This document shows, piece by piece, positions 44,012 to 54,236 of a stretch of DNA of 64,000 nt. Source of the DNA: Terriglobia bacterium (GTDB taxonomy: Bacteria; Acidobacteriota; Terriglobia; UBA7540). Every line of letters begins with the position of its first letter. Within the stretch, counting starts at the first letter, position 1. The notes under the pieces were generated by a model. It worked only from the letters and a program-made list of their open reading frames with translations. It was not told the origin of the DNA and did not search any database. The position numbers were made by a program, and so were the translations under genes. The stretch lies in assembly GCA_020072655.1 (NCBI GenBank), contig JAIQGH010000002.1, positions 1 through 64,000 on the forward strand, written 5' to 3'.

Positions 44012-46375
44012 TCACGGCGCTGGCACTTCAACCGCCGCGCCATTGTAAGACACGGTTGCGTCGCCAGTCTTTTCTTCCGGGACGCCGACACCTTTGCCCT
44101 CACGCACCCAGACCACGTGAAACTCACGCTCCTTCGGCATTCCCGGGTACGCGCCCTTGCGCGCCCCCACCTTGAGTTTTCCCATCGCTTCGCTCCAAGT
44201 GATTGGAATCTCCGCATACTCGCCCCTCTCGTAGTTGTAGTCATCGCCAGCATCCTCATAGAGCGTAAAAGTGCTGTCCTTGCCGCGGTAGACTCGCAGT
44301 TCCATAGGCGCGGCCTGGGACTCCATTGCGTACTTGACCTCGGGCCCCATCGGCAAAATCGTCCCTGCCTTGATGAAAATTGGCATCGTGTCGAGGGGCG
44401 CCATGGCGTCGATCGTCCGACCGCCCGGGACCAACCGCCCGGTCCAGAAATCGTACCAGTCCCCTCCGGCGGGCAAGTACACCTTCCGAGTCGTGGTGCC
44501 GGGAGTCACCACAGGATTCACGAGCATCGCCCGACCGAACATGAACTGATCTGACACTTTGACCGCCTGTGCGTCAGTTCGAAAATCCATCACTAGTGGT
44601 CGCATCATGGTGTCACGGACAGTCGTCACCTGCCAGGCGACCGAATAGACATAAGGCAGCAGACGGTAGCGAAGCCGATCGAACTTCACAAGGATTGCCT
44701 CTGTCTCGGGGCCAAAGCGCCACATTTCTTTTGGGGGTCCCGTGCCATGGACACGAAACATTGGGCAGAAGGCGCCGAATTGGAACCAGCGGGTGAACAG
44801 CTCGCGATACTTTGGGTCGTCCGGCGATCCGCCAAAAAAGCCGCCGATATCCGTGTTCCAGTACGGAATGCCGCTGAGGGAAAAATTCAAACCCGCCGGA
44901 AGTTGTTTCTGGAATGTGGCCCAATCGCCACGGATATCGCCCGACCAGGAAACGGCGGCGTTCCGCTGCTGGCCGGCATAGGCGGAGCGCGTGAGGATGA
45001 ACACGCGCTTCGCGGACGACTCAGCTCTCTCGCCCTGGTATACGGCGGTAGTCGTCATCAAGGGGAAGGCATTCGCCACTAGCGCCCCGCTCCCGTCGGC
45101 GGTCCTGAGGTCACGCATTTCTCCCCATTGGCCGCTGAGTTCGGGCTCCGTCGCGTCGAGCCACCAGCCATCGATGCCGATTTTGAACAGCGTATCCGAA
45201 ATCTGCTGCCAGTAGATCTGACGGGCCTTGGGATTGAAGGGGTCGTACCACTTGCCCTTTCCTTCCGGGAATACGTTCGGGAAGACCGGGTCGAAGAGTC
45301 CGTTGACCGCCTCCAGTTGCCTGTAGTGCTCGCTGCCCACCTCGAACCTGGGCCAGACCGAGATGATAAGGTGGAAATTCTCCCCATGGAGCTGCTTGAC
45401 CATGCCCGCCGGGTCAGGGTATCGGCTCGGGTCAAAAGCGTGGGAACCCCAGGGCTCGGGCGACCAGTATTGCCAGTCTTGAATAATGCCGTCGATGGGT
45501 ATTTGGAGTCGGCGATATTCGTCAGCAACACCGAGCAACTCCTCCTGGGTTTTGTAGCGCTCGCGGCACTGCCAGAACCCAAAGGCCCATTTGCCAAACA
45601 TCGGCGCCTCCCCCGTTAACTGTCGGTAGTCGGCCACGACGTCGTCCATGCTGGGTCCAGCCAGGAAGTAGTAGTCAATTGCCCGGCCAGCTTCCGACGT
45701 CCAGGCGAGCACGTTCTCTTTTCCGCCGACGCCAACTTCGACGTCCGTGATCGCAGGGTTGTCCCACAGCAGGCCGTAGCCACGGCTGGAGATCAAGACG
45801 GGAATTGCGATATTCATGTTTGATTGCATCAAATGCACAGTGCTTCCCCGGTAGTCCCACGCGCCGCTCTGATGCTGTCCGAGGCCAAAGATGGATTCAC
45901 TCGGTGCGAGCTTGAACTCCTGACGCACCTGATACGCGGCCAGATTCTTGACAGGGGTCGGCCCGAAGCTCTTCCCGCCCCCTTCCACTTCAGCCAGGTA
46001 GGGATCGCCGGAGGCGTCATAGAACGCGACAGCGCCTGTCCTGCGGTCGACGCGCGCTCGGATCGCGGCGGTCACCAAAGCAAAGTCATCGGAAGTTTCC
46101 TGGAATGTCCAGTGCACTGTGCCAGGCTTGGCGATGACACTCAGGCTCGTCGTCTCGGGGAGCGTTGTGCCTGGGGCGCACACAACGCGAATGATGCGGT
46201 CAGAGTAGACCTGCAATTTCGTGACGGTACTGGCAAACTGGAACACAACGCCATCTGCTTGCTTGCGCGCTGTTGCCGCCGGCGCCTCGGCGGCGCCTGT
46301 GAAGCGCGGCACAAGGGTCGCCAAGCTCAACGTGCAGAGGACCAGAATTACGCGAATTCTTGAAATGCGCGCCAT
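44012..46375 (-). CDS. glycoside hydrolase family 31 enzyme (copy 2), exported
   Basis: 787-residue GH31 enzyme with signal peptide (MARISRIRVILVLCTLSLAT). It has an N-terminal beta domain, GLGQHQSGAWDYRGSTVHLM, and the barrel with GWWLDATEPEL (nucleophile Asp407) and WSGDIRGDW (acid/base Asp480), followed by LSGIPYWNTDIGGFF. The C-terminal domains resemble alpha-xylosidases. The ATG at 46375 is chosen for GGAG upstream and for the signal peptide; the open frame extends 31 codons further. It is a distant paralog of the gene at 41249, 261 bases downstream of its stop. Together they suggest sequential removal of alpha-linked side chains. Confidence 0.92.
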   Translation of the reverse strand: MARISRIRVILVLCTLSLATLVPRFTGAAEAPAATARKQADGVVFQFASTVTKLQVYSDRIIRVVCAPGTTLPETTSLSVIAKPGTVHWTFQETSDDFALVTAAIRARVDRRTGAVAFYDASGDPYLAEVEGGGKSFGPTPVKNLAAYQVRQEFKLAPSESIFGLGQHQSGAWDYRGSTVHLMQSNMNIAIPVLISSRGYGLLWDNPAITDVEVGVGGKENVLAWTSEAGRAIDYYFLAGPSMDDVVADYRQLTGEAPMFGKWAFGFWQCRERYKTQEELLGVADEYRRLQIPIDGIIQDWQYWSPEPWGSHAFDPSRYPDPAGMVKQLHGENFHLIISVWPRFEVGSEHYRQLEAVNGLFDPVFPNVFPEGKGKWYDPFNPKARQIYWQQISDTLFKIGIDGWWLDATEPELSGQWGEMRDLRTADGSGALVANAFPLMTTTAVYQGERAESSAKRVFILTRSAYAGQQRNAAVSWSGDIRGDWATFQKQLPAGLNFSLSGIPYWNTDIGGFFGGSPDDPKYRELFTRWFQFGAFCPMFRVHGTGPPKEMWRFGPETEAILVKFDRLRYRLLPYVYSVAWQVTTVRDTMMRPLVMDFRTDAQAVKVSDQFMFGRAMLVNPVVTPGTTTRKVYLPAGGDWYDFWTGRLVPGGRTIDAMAPLDTMPIFIKAGTILPMGPEVKYAMESQAAPMELRVYRGKDSTFTLYEDAGDDYNYERGEYAEIPITWSEAMGKLKVGARKGAYPGMPKEREFHVVWVREGKGVGVPEEKTGDATVSYNGAAVEVPAP

Positions 46376-46464
46376 AAGGAGCTCTCCTTCGCTGTGGTTC
46401 GGAAATAGGCCGCCCGGCATCAGGGCTATCGCCCTGCGCGATGCGGATTCCCTCCGATCGAAAG

Positions 46465-48468
46465 TCACGGGTGGCGACCCGAGCTCTGTTTAGAGAGCTC
46501 AGTTGCACGCTCGAGCCGCTGCTCATGCAGGCGGCGCTCGCCAGCCCGTAATCTCTCAGACTCAGCCAGCATATGGTCAGCAAGGTCTGGCTTGTTCTGC
46601 TTCCTGTAAAGCAGAGACAACTGATAGTGGATATCACCATACCGGTCCATGGGCATTGCTCGCGTAAGTTCGGCGATGGCCTCCTCCGTCTTGCCAAGCG
46701 CGGCGAAGGCTTTGCCGAGGTCAGCATGGACAGCGAGCAGACCGCTGCGACTCTTTTGAAGATAAGCGACCGCCTCTTCGAAGCGGTGCTCGCGGACGTT
46801 GATGTCACCCAGTACGAAATTCGCCAGAGAGTTGTCGGGCTGGAGCGTCAGCACCCGCTCGAGCTGCGCCCGCGCTTCCTGGTTCTGGCCGGTCTCCCAG
46901 TAAATGGTGGCCAGCCCGAGGAAGGGGGCCGGGCTGTCGCGCTTGAGACGGGCAGCCTCCTGATAATGAGACTTGGCGAAGTCCCACTGCTTGCGCTGGC
47001 GATAAAGGTCTCCTGTCAGGACTTGACCCTGCCAGGAATTCGGATTCAGCGTGACGGCGCGCTGAAAGGAGGCTCGCGCCATGTTCCTGGCAGCTTCTGC
47101 CTGCCAGTAAAGTGCTGCCACGTTTTGCGGCTCAGCACGAACGATGCGTCGGGCGGCCTCGAAACCTACCAGAAGGCTCCCGGAAAGACAAGCGCAACGA
47201 GCCAACAGCAGTGTGTCTTCCACCTTTAGAGTCGGTGTCTGCTGCAACCTTTGTGCGCACTCATGGTATCTTCCCTGCCTGTTGGCATCCCGGGCCCCCT
47301 CGATCGTCGGTGCACCTGCCAGGGGTGGATGCGTTGGAGTTCTTGCCGCTCGCTCGAAAAAATTCGCTGGCCCCCCGGCCGACTGTGGCGAGTGTAGTTC
47401 TTGCTGAAGCAGCTTGAAAGCCCGGCTGCAGCTTTCCGAAGGCGCAAATCTGCCCCCGCTCTCGCTCGCCTTCGCTTGCGCCGTTTCACTCAAAGACGCA
47501 ATGAGAAAGCCGAGTCGGGAGATGTAATAGCCCGGATCGGTTTCAAAGACAGCGCACAGGTGCTTGGCCCCGGTCGCAGAATCGCGCTCCTCCAAAGCCA
47601 CAGCCGCCAGACCGAGCTTTGCCTCCTGGCTGCCCGGATAGCGCCGCAACTCCGATTCGAATTCACTTCGCGCTTGAGAAATCTCTTTGAGGCGCAAGAG
47701 AGCAAATCCTAGCGAGGCATGCAACCCTTCCATGCCCTGCGGCGCCAACGCCAGAGCTCGGCGGAAGGCTTCCTCCGCGTCAATTCCCGATCCCTGCTCG
47801 GTGAGAAATTCGCCCACTAACCTGTGGTAGTAAGCGGAGGCTTCGCCCGTCTTCGCCAGCAGGCGCGAGGTGTCCTCCGCAATGTTCTCAAAACAAAGAC
47901 CCATGCCATACCACGCGTCAGCATCTGTGGGGCGAGCCCCAACCTCATTTTGATAGGCTTCGGCCGCCTTCTCGTATTCTTCCAGCCCGAAGTAGGCGCC
48001 CGCCAAGGCCAAGAGTGCGTCGCGATTGGTTGGGTCTTGTCGTAGCACACGTCGCAACGGAGGGATGGCCATCTGCGGCTTCAGCAGCTTCACCAGATCA
48101 ATGCCGAGTACCAGATTGGCGGGCAGTAGGTCGGGGTTGAGATTCAGAGCCTTTTCCAGAGTCGCGATCGCTTCTCGCGTGCGCCCCTGAAAATGATAGC
48201 AAATCCCCAGATTGCTCAGGGCCTCCGGCGAATTTGGCCGGAGTGCCAGAACCCGTTCGTACTTCGTCGCCGCTGCCGCATAATCGCCTTTCACAAAATC
48301 GCTTTGGGCCTGCCGGGAAAAGCTCTCAACCTCGTCTTTTGGTCCAGGAGACTGATTGGCCGATGCGATGCCGGCGATGACATTATTAGAAATCGATAAT
48401 GCCATGCCAACAAGAAGGGCCAACAGGCATTTCGGGATTCGAGGTCGCGGTCCCATCGAACGTCTCAT
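46465..48468 (-). CDS. exported TPR-repeat protein (copy 1)
   Basis: 667 residues. A signal or anchor segment (CLLALLVGMALSISNNVIAG, about 14-33) precedes many tetratricopeptide repeats in two blocks (about 50-320 and 420-655), e.g. AAATKYERVLALRPNSPEAL, with a Ser/Pro-rich linker between. It is a likely periplasmic scaffold or outer-membrane-associated partner. Its ATG overlaps the stop of the upstream TPR gene (ATGA), so the two are translationally coupled. The two TPR proteins share the same layout and are paralogs. No enzymatic motif seen. Confidence 0.85.
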   Translation of the reverse strand: MRRSMGPRPRIPKCLLALLVGMALSISNNVIAGIASANQSPGPKDEVESFSRQAQSDFVKGDYAAAATKYERVLALRPNSPEALSNLGICYHFQGRTREAIATLEKALNLNPDLLPANLVLGIDLVKLLKPQMAIPPLRRVLRQDPTNRDALLALAGAYFGLEEYEKAAEAYQNEVGARPTDADAWYGMGLCFENIAEDTSRLLAKTGEASAYYHRLVGEFLTEQGSGIDAEEAFRRALALAPQGMEGLHASLGFALLRLKEISQARSEFESELRRYPGSQEAKLGLAAVALEERDSATGAKHLCAVFETDPGYYISRLGFLIASLSETAQAKASESGGRFAPSESCSRAFKLLQQELHSPQSAGGPANFFERAARTPTHPPLAGAPTIEGARDANRQGRYHECAQRLQQTPTLKVEDTLLLARCACLSGSLLVGFEAARRIVRAEPQNVAALYWQAEAARNMARASFQRAVTLNPNSWQGQVLTGDLYRQRKQWDFAKSHYQEAARLKRDSPAPFLGLATIYWETGQNQEARAQLERVLTLQPDNSLANFVLGDINVREHRFEEAVAYLQKSRSGLLAVHADLGKAFAALGKTEEAIAELTRAMPMDRYGDIHYQLSLLYRKQNKPDLADHMLAESERLRAGERRLHEQRLERATELSKQSSGRHP

Positions 48469-50462
48469 TGTGCTACGGATGCCGGCGAAGGAAGCGGGCC
48501 AAGTACCCTCGCCGCCCCTTCAGCTTGTCTTTGTCTTCTGATGTTTTCTGATTGTTCCAGGGCCGCTGCGGCAGCTTTGTGATCGCCGAGCTTCCTGTAA
48601 AGCTGGTAAAGCTGGTAATGATAGCTTCCGTCGCTGTCACCCTGTAAGGATTCTTTCAACTCTGCGACCGCTTCCGCAGTCCGTCCCTGCGCGGCATAGA
48701 CCTTGCCGAGCAAGGCGTGGACGCGGGCCAGGCTGGCCGCCTGCCCATTGAGTGCCCGGCTGAGATAGTGGAAGGCCTCTTCGGATTGGTGCCTGTCCAC
48801 CAGAATCTCCCCCATCATGTAGTTCGCCTCAGGATCCTTCGAGTTCAGCCGGAGGGCCGTCCGAAGCTCTGGAAGAGCATCATCAAACTCGAAGGCCTGA
48901 AAGAAAGTGGTCGCCAACCCCAGGCGAGCAGCGAAGCTCTCCGGGTCGAGTTGGAGCGCCTTCCGGTATTCCTGCTCAGCCTCTTTATAGTTCTGCTGCG
49001 CGCGAAATGCGTCGCCCAACAGCAGGTGGACTCTCACGGAGTTCGGATCGGCTTGTCCTGCGCGTGTCAGCGCGATCACGGCCAGTCTCGCGCTGGATCG
49101 GGCCCGCCAGTATAGCGCCTCGGGGTCGCGGGGATGGACTTTCAGCCAGCGCCCGCTGGCCAAGTAAGTTGCCCGATAGTCTCCCGAGTAGTAAGCACAT
49201 CGGGCCAGGAGTGAGAGGTCTTTAACAACCAATCGCGGGAGCGTAGGCTGCAGCCTCTCCGCGCACTGGCTATAGCGCCCTCGCCGAAAAAGCTGCCTCG
49301 GGTCGCCCGCGGGCCCTGCCGTCAACCGGGAAGAGGGGTTTTCGCTGGCTGGACCGGTGCCGGGTTGGTCCCCCTGCCGGGGCAACCCACTGGTCGGGCC
49401 CTGCTGCCAGGTTTCGAGGGCGCTGGTCAGGAATTTGCCTAATGCTGATTCTTCATTGCCCTCCCCGGTCGCAAACTGCTGCGCTTGCGCTCCTAGCTCG
49501 TGGACTCTCTCCGGCTGGAGGCCCGCCAGAAAGCAGGCTAGGTTGGCTTGCACAAAGTTGCGGTCTGCCTTCCAGGACTCTCGCAGTTGATCCAGCGCTT
49601 CACCGGTCTTTCCCCGTTCAACGGCAACATGCGCGAGCCCCAGTCGAGCCAGCATGCAGCCAGAGTTGTTATCGATCTCGGTCCGGAATTCGGTTTCGGC
49701 GGCGGCCAGTGCGGCTTGACGGATGTAGGCGAAGCCAAGAGCCGCGTGCCCGCACTCCAGGGTAGGATTTGAGGCCAGGACTTTTTCGTAGAGCCTGATT
49801 GCGTCCAAAGTGCGGTCCTGTCCTTCCAACGATTCGGCCAGAAGGGTGTCGGCATATGGAGAATTCGGTCCCACCTTGCGAAGTCGCTCCGCCGCCGACC
49901 TCTCGAGAGCCAGATACGTCAATCCCAGTCCATACCAAGCCTCCGAACTTGTCGGGGTGATCTCACTAGCGAGACGATACCAGTCATTGGCTTGCTCGGA
50001 TTCCTGCAACGCAACATACGCTTGGCCCAAAGCCAACGCCGCTTGGGCATCGCGCGGATTCAGTCGCTGCGCACGCTGGAGATAACGGAGGGCGCGTTGT
50101 GGCCGCTGCAGTCGCAGCAAGTCGAGGCCAAGAAATAGGTTGGGGACAAAGAGCTGGGGGTTGACTCGAAGTGCGGCCTCAAAACCCTGGATGGCTTGCT
50201 CGTATTCCCCCAGGAGATGGCGCATGAGGCCGAGATTGGCCTGCGCCTCAGCAAGGCCTGGTCGGAGCCTCAAAATCTCCTCATAGATGCCGGCAGACCT
50301 TTGGAAATCGCCGCGCCTTTGAGCTTCCCGGGCTTGCACGAAGAGGTCCTGTAGTTTCGCCTCGGAAGTGGAGCTCGGCGGGACTCGTCCGGTGGCACGC
50401 GAGAAGACCGCTGTGAGCACAAGCGGAAGAAGAAGCCCCGCAAGCCTTGACTGAAAAAACAT
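48465..50462 (-). CDS. exported TPR-repeat protein (copy 2)
   Basis: 665-residue paralog of the next gene. A signal segment (LAGLLLPLVLTAVFSRA) is followed by TPR blocks (about 40-330 and 400-650), including LVQAREAQRRGDFQRSAGIY-like and AALRVNPQLFVPNLFLGLDL repeats, with a Gly/Pro/Ser-rich linker at about 350-390. The ATG at 50462 has AAGGA 8 bases upstream; other in-frame starts upstream are possible. It sits downstream of the TonB-dependent receptor, beyond a strong hairpin, so it is likely expressed at a lower level than the receptor. Confidence 0.84.
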   Translation of the reverse strand: MFFQSRLAGLLLPLVLTAVFSRATGRVPPSSTSEAKLQDLFVQAREAQRRGDFQRSAGIYEEILRLRPGLAEAQANLGLMRHLLGEYEQAIQGFEAALRVNPQLFVPNLFLGLDLLRLQRPQRALRYLQRAQRLNPRDAQAALALGQAYVALQESEQANDWYRLASEITPTSSEAWYGLGLTYLALERSAAERLRKVGPNSPYADTLLAESLEGQDRTLDAIRLYEKVLASNPTLECGHAALGFAYIRQAALAAAETEFRTEIDNNSGCMLARLGLAHVAVERGKTGEALDQLRESWKADRNFVQANLACFLAGLQPERVHELGAQAQQFATGEGNEESALGKFLTSALETWQQGPTSGLPRQGDQPGTGPASENPSSRLTAGPAGDPRQLFRRGRYSQCAERLQPTLPRLVVKDLSLLARCAYYSGDYRATYLASGRWLKVHPRDPEALYWRARSSARLAVIALTRAGQADPNSVRVHLLLGDAFRAQQNYKEAEQEYRKALQLDPESFAARLGLATTFFQAFEFDDALPELRTALRLNSKDPEANYMMGEILVDRHQSEEAFHYLSRALNGQAASLARVHALLGKVYAAQGRTAEAVAELKESLQGDSDGSYHYQLYQLYRKLGDHKAAAAALEQSENIRRQRQAEGAARVLGPLPSPASVAQ

Positions 50463-50601
50463 TGCAGAAGTCCTTCTCTCTTGCCCCATCATAGGTCCGG
50501 CCTTCTCTTGCCTCTTGCCTGGCCTTGAGGCCCGCACGGGAGTCGCTCAAGACTGCCGTGGAGGCCTTAGCGGATTCGCCGGGCCGGATCCAGTCAAAGG
50601 A

Positions 50602-50645
50602 GAAACAGCCTTGCGGCCCCAACAGGAGAGCCGCAAGGCTGTTTC
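50602..50645 (-). terminator. 16-bp perfect hairpin after the TonB receptor gene
   Basis: GAAACAGCCTTGCGGC (50602-50617) and its exact reverse complement (50630-50645) form a 16-bp stem with a 12-base loop, 27 bases past the receptor stop at 50673. Read on the minus strand, the stem is followed by TCCTTTG, only a weak U tract. It probably works as a partial terminator or RNA-stabilising structure, giving more receptor than downstream TPR/GH31 product. Confidence 0.75.
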
Positions 50646-50672
50646 AGGGTGCAGGCCTGGGCCCGAGGCAGA

Positions 50673-53600
50673 TCACCAGTAGATCTTCAGGCCTATCTGG
50701 ATGCTTCGCGCGGGAAGTGCACCCGTGATTCTGCCGAAGCTTGGATCCCCGAACGTCTGGTTAGGCGCGTAGAAGTTAGCGTGGTTAAAGGTGTTGTACG
50801 TCTCAGCCCGAAACTGAACCCGAAGCCGCTCTTTGGGTGCAGTCCACCACTTCTGGAGGGCCAAGTCCCAGTTGTTAATGCCCGGGGCGCGCAAGTTGGG
50901 CATCTCGCGGGGGGTGTCGCCGAACGTAAAGGCGGGCGGCTGCGCGAACGCTGCCGTGTTGAACCACTCATCCACGGTCGGATTGGAAAGCTTCGGGTCG
51001 GCGACGATGTTGGGACGTTGGCCTCCGCCGAGCGAGTTGGTGTTATTGCTGGCCGCAACGATGGACAAGGGAAAGCCTTTCTTGAACGTGGTTACGCCGG
51101 AGACTTGCCATCCACCAATAACGGCATCCACCGGGCCGCTCATGCTGCCTCCCCAACGTTTGCCGCGGCCGATCGGCAGCTCGTAAAGGTAGTTCAACAC
51201 AAGGGCCTGAGGAATGTCGTTGGGATTGAGCGATTTTTCGGCGGCCAGGTTGTGGTAGTCCCTCATTGTGGCCGAATTACCGGCAGCCCAAGACTCGTTC
51301 CCTTCTCCGCCGGACAAGTACTTGGAGATGGTGTAGGAGGCGAGGAAGTGGAGCCCATTACTCCAGCGGTGGGTGACCGAGAGCGTCACCCCGTTGTAAT
51401 AGGAGGAAGCTCCGAGGGATTGTGGGTCCGTGACATCGCAGAACTCGGGGTATGGGCGTAGCAACTGGCCCCGAGGCACGGTGGGTTGGTCGAGGCCACA
51501 GCTACTGGCCGTAATATGCCCATAGAACGGGTTCGGAACCGGGTCCAGCAGCGCACTTCCTATCGCGAGATCGGCGGTGGGCAGCACATTCCTCTGAACG
51601 GACGAGTACGACAGCTTCACCCCATGATTCCCCACATAGGTAACATCGAAGTTCATGTTAGGGGTGAGCTCGTACTGCAGGCCCAGCGTCCACTGTTCCA
51701 CGTAAGGGGTCGGCTTTTGGGACGGTATTGCGTTCGTGCTTAGGCCGACTTGGGTCAAAGTACCCTTAGCGTTTCCCACGGGGACGAGCAACCCGTTCGG
51801 AAAAGGATCGCTCAACAGGTTGTTGGGCGTAATGCCATCGATGGTCCCCACGTATGGCGTCGATTGCGAGAACCCATACATCTGAAGCCCTTGGTAGTCA
51901 CCGAATTCCATGGTCGGGGTGTAGAACATCCCGAATCCGGCTCGCATTACCATCCGGTGCGTCGCACTATAGGTTAAACCCAGGCGCGGCGCAAAGTTGG
52001 TGAACTGTGGTTCATAGACGCCTCGCCGGTGTCCGTTGCCGACGTAAACCAGTTCGCCCTTGACGGGATACCCCGCCGCGTCACCAACCGGATTGGCTGC
52101 GTTATAGTCAAAATAGGAAAGCCGATTGAAGCGGTCCGTGGGGGCGGTCTGGAAATCGTAGCGCAGGCCAAGGTTGAGCGTGAGCTTTCGGGATGCTTTC
52201 CAGTCGTCCTGGAAGTACCAGCCGTAGAGTCCCTTTTGATACGCGGTACGGGCTGCATTGTTGAGGTTCCCGTCATGACCGGCGCCCAGAAGGAAAGAGG
52301 CAAAGCCCAGGCCTGTCGCGGGCAGAGCCGCGGTGGGGTCGGGCCCCTGCGTCATGCTTTTGGTGAAGTTTATGCGCACAGGATCGGTATATTGCGCTCT
52401 CAACTGATGATCGATCATCATGAACCCCATCGTCATCGTATGTGGACCTTTGATCTTGGTGAAGTCCACGGCGTAGGTTCGGACCTCCCGCGGCTGTGAG
52501 TTGTTGGTCCCGGTGCCGCCCGTGAAGCCAGCACCCGCCAAGCCGACGGTGCCATCGTCAAAGCCGATGGGCGGGAAGGCGGGAGCAACCGCATCAAGAA
52601 ATGCGGGCAGGCCCAAGGTGGAGGGCTTGAAGGGGAAATTCTGGACAGCCCGACCCTCCACCCACCGATTCCATCCCCACGTCAAGCTCATCAGGAAGGT
52701 GGGACTGAACGAACGGTTGTAGTTGAAGCCGTAATCCCAGCGGTTGTTGGGATTCTTCGTGCGGGGTCCCGCGGGGTCGCTCTCGCCGAAGTACGGGCCG
52801 ACCAGTTGCTTGTACTGGCGTTGCTGCGACCAGCGCACGAACATGCGCGCCTTATCACTGATATTGTGATCGACGCGGATCGAGTACTTGTCCAGGGCGG
52901 TCGGGAGGCCTCCCGTCGCGGCAAAGTTATTCACCAGCGCTGAGTTGGTGGGTTTGGGCCAATACGAGCCTGAGGCAATGTTCTTGGCCACAGGATCGAT
53001 TGCGGAGGAGATCATGTTCCCCGGAAAGGGATCGCGAATGAACCCGGTTTGCGTCGCCATGAGTCCCGTGACTGCATCCTCCTGTCCCGCCGTGATCTTT
53101 CGCGTGCTGACCGGATCATAAAGCTGCCCCGAAAGAATGGGCCGGCCTAAAGCGTCAATCCCGATCTGAGGGCCGAGCAAGGCAGAGAAGTTGCCAGTGC
53201 GGAAGTCGCTCGTAGGTGTGGTAGCAATGAGAGTGGCCGGGGTTTTCTGCCGCAGGCCCTCGTAGTAGCCGAAGATGAAGGTCTTGTCCCGCTGACGGTA
53301 GATCTTGGGAAAATACAGCGGACCGCCGGCCGAGAAACCGAACTGGTTTCGCTTGAAGTCGGGTTTCGTCAAGCCATTGCGATTGTTGAAGAAGTTGTTG
53401 GCGTCCAGATTGTCGTTGCGCAGAAACTCGAATACGTCACCATGGAAACTGCGAGTCCCCGATTTGGTGATGGCATTCAGGACGTTGCCCATGCTCCACC
53501 CGTACTGGGCGGTAAAGGCGTTCGTCTGAATCTTGAACTCGCCCAACTCGTCGACGCCCGGCACGTAGATGACCCCGTCCCAATCGCCGCTGCCATCCCA

Positions 53601-54236
53601 GTGGCCATCCAAGAGGAAGGCCGTGGTTCCGAAAACGCTGCCACCGAAGTTGAAGAAAGCGATGTCTTGGTCAACATTTCCCTGAGTCCCAGGAGGATTC
53701 AAGGCTTGGTTCTGTACGTTGTTGTTGACGCTGGAATTGAGCAGCACCAGTCCATACACGTTGCGCCAGTTGAGCGGCAGGTCAACCGCCTGCCTCTGGG
53801 TAACGTCCGACCCGACGTTCGCGTTGCCGGTATTCAGAATGGCCGCCTGGGCCCTGACGGTCACCTCCTGCGTGACTTGGCCAAGTTCCAGCGTGACGTC
53901 CTGGTTGGCCGATTGGCCCACCGCCAACACAATTCCCACTTGCGTATAGGGCCGGAAGCCAGCGTGCTCCACCTTAAGGGTGTAGGTGCCGGGAGGCACC
54001 AGCGTGAACACGTAGCTGCCATCGTTTGAACTGGTAAAGGCATTGCTGAAGCCCTTGTCCGGGTTCGACAGGGTAATAGTAGCTCCGGGCACGGTGGCCC
54101 CGGTGTGGTCGTAGATTGTGCCTCGCAGCGAAGCGCTAAAAACCTGCGATTGCGCTTGGAGCGTGGCGTGGGGCCAGCAAATTGCCAAGGAAAGCAGCAG
54201 GAAAGACACTGAAAGCCTTAGCCATCCATTGCGCAT
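50673..54236 (-). CDS. large TonB-dependent receptor with carboxypeptidase-regulatory N-terminal domain
   Basis: 1187-residue outer-membrane protein of the Oar-like group common in Acidobacteriota. A signal peptide (LRLSVSFLLLSLAICWPHATLQAQ) is followed by a carboxypeptidase-regulatory-like beta domain (about 33-115; LRGTIYDHTGATVPGATITL), a plug (about 125-260; AQYGWSMGNVLNAITKSGT) and a very long beta-barrel ending with the aromatic RSIQIGLKIYW. It likely imports oligosaccharides, powered by a TonB protein such as the one at 28298. The start is ATG at 54236 with GGAGG 7-8 bases upstream. It heads the receptor-TPR-TPR-GH31-GH31 block. No Sus-like SusD partner is present. Confidence 0.92.
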   Translation of the reverse strand: MRNGWLRLSVSFLLLSLAICWPHATLQAQSQVFSASLRGTIYDHTGATVPGATITLSNPDKGFSNAFTSSNDGSYVFTLVPPGTYTLKVEHAGFRPYTQVGIVLAVGQSANQDVTLELGQVTQEVTVRAQAAILNTGNANVGSDVTQRQAVDLPLNWRNVYGLVLLNSSVNNNVQNQALNPPGTQGNVDQDIAFFNFGGSVFGTTAFLLDGHWDGSGDWDGVIYVPGVDELGEFKIQTNAFTAQYGWSMGNVLNAITKSGTRSFHGDVFEFLRNDNLDANNFFNNRNGLTKPDFKRNQFGFSAGGPLYFPKIYRQRDKTFIFGYYEGLRQKTPATLIATTPTSDFRTGNFSALLGPQIGIDALGRPILSGQLYDPVSTRKITAGQEDAVTGLMATQTGFIRDPFPGNMISSAIDPVAKNIASGSYWPKPTNSALVNNFAATGGLPTALDKYSIRVDHNISDKARMFVRWSQQRQYKQLVGPYFGESDPAGPRTKNPNNRWDYGFNYNRSFSPTFLMSLTWGWNRWVEGRAVQNFPFKPSTLGLPAFLDAVAPAFPPIGFDDGTVGLAGAGFTGGTGTNNSQPREVRTYAVDFTKIKGPHTMTMGFMMIDHQLRAQYTDPVRINFTKSMTQGPDPTAALPATGLGFASFLLGAGHDGNLNNAARTAYQKGLYGWYFQDDWKASRKLTLNLGLRYDFQTAPTDRFNRLSYFDYNAANPVGDAAGYPVKGELVYVGNGHRRGVYEPQFTNFAPRLGLTYSATHRMVMRAGFGMFYTPTMEFGDYQGLQMYGFSQSTPYVGTIDGITPNNLLSDPFPNGLLVPVGNAKGTLTQVGLSTNAIPSQKPTPYVEQWTLGLQYELTPNMNFDVTYVGNHGVKLSYSSVQRNVLPTADLAIGSALLDPVPNPFYGHITASSCGLDQPTVPRGQLLRPYPEFCDVTDPQSLGASSYYNGVTLSVTHRWSNGLHFLASYTISKYLSGGEGNESWAAGNSATMRDYHNLAAEKSLNPNDIPQALVLNYLYELPIGRGKRWGGSMSGPVDAVIGGWQVSGVTTFKKGFPLSIVAASNNTNSLGGGQRPNIVADPKLSNPTVDEWFNTAAFAQPPAFTFGDTPREMPNLRAPGINNWDLALQKWWTAPKERLRVQFRAETYNTFNHANFYAPNQTFGDPSFGRITGALPARSIQIGLKIYW

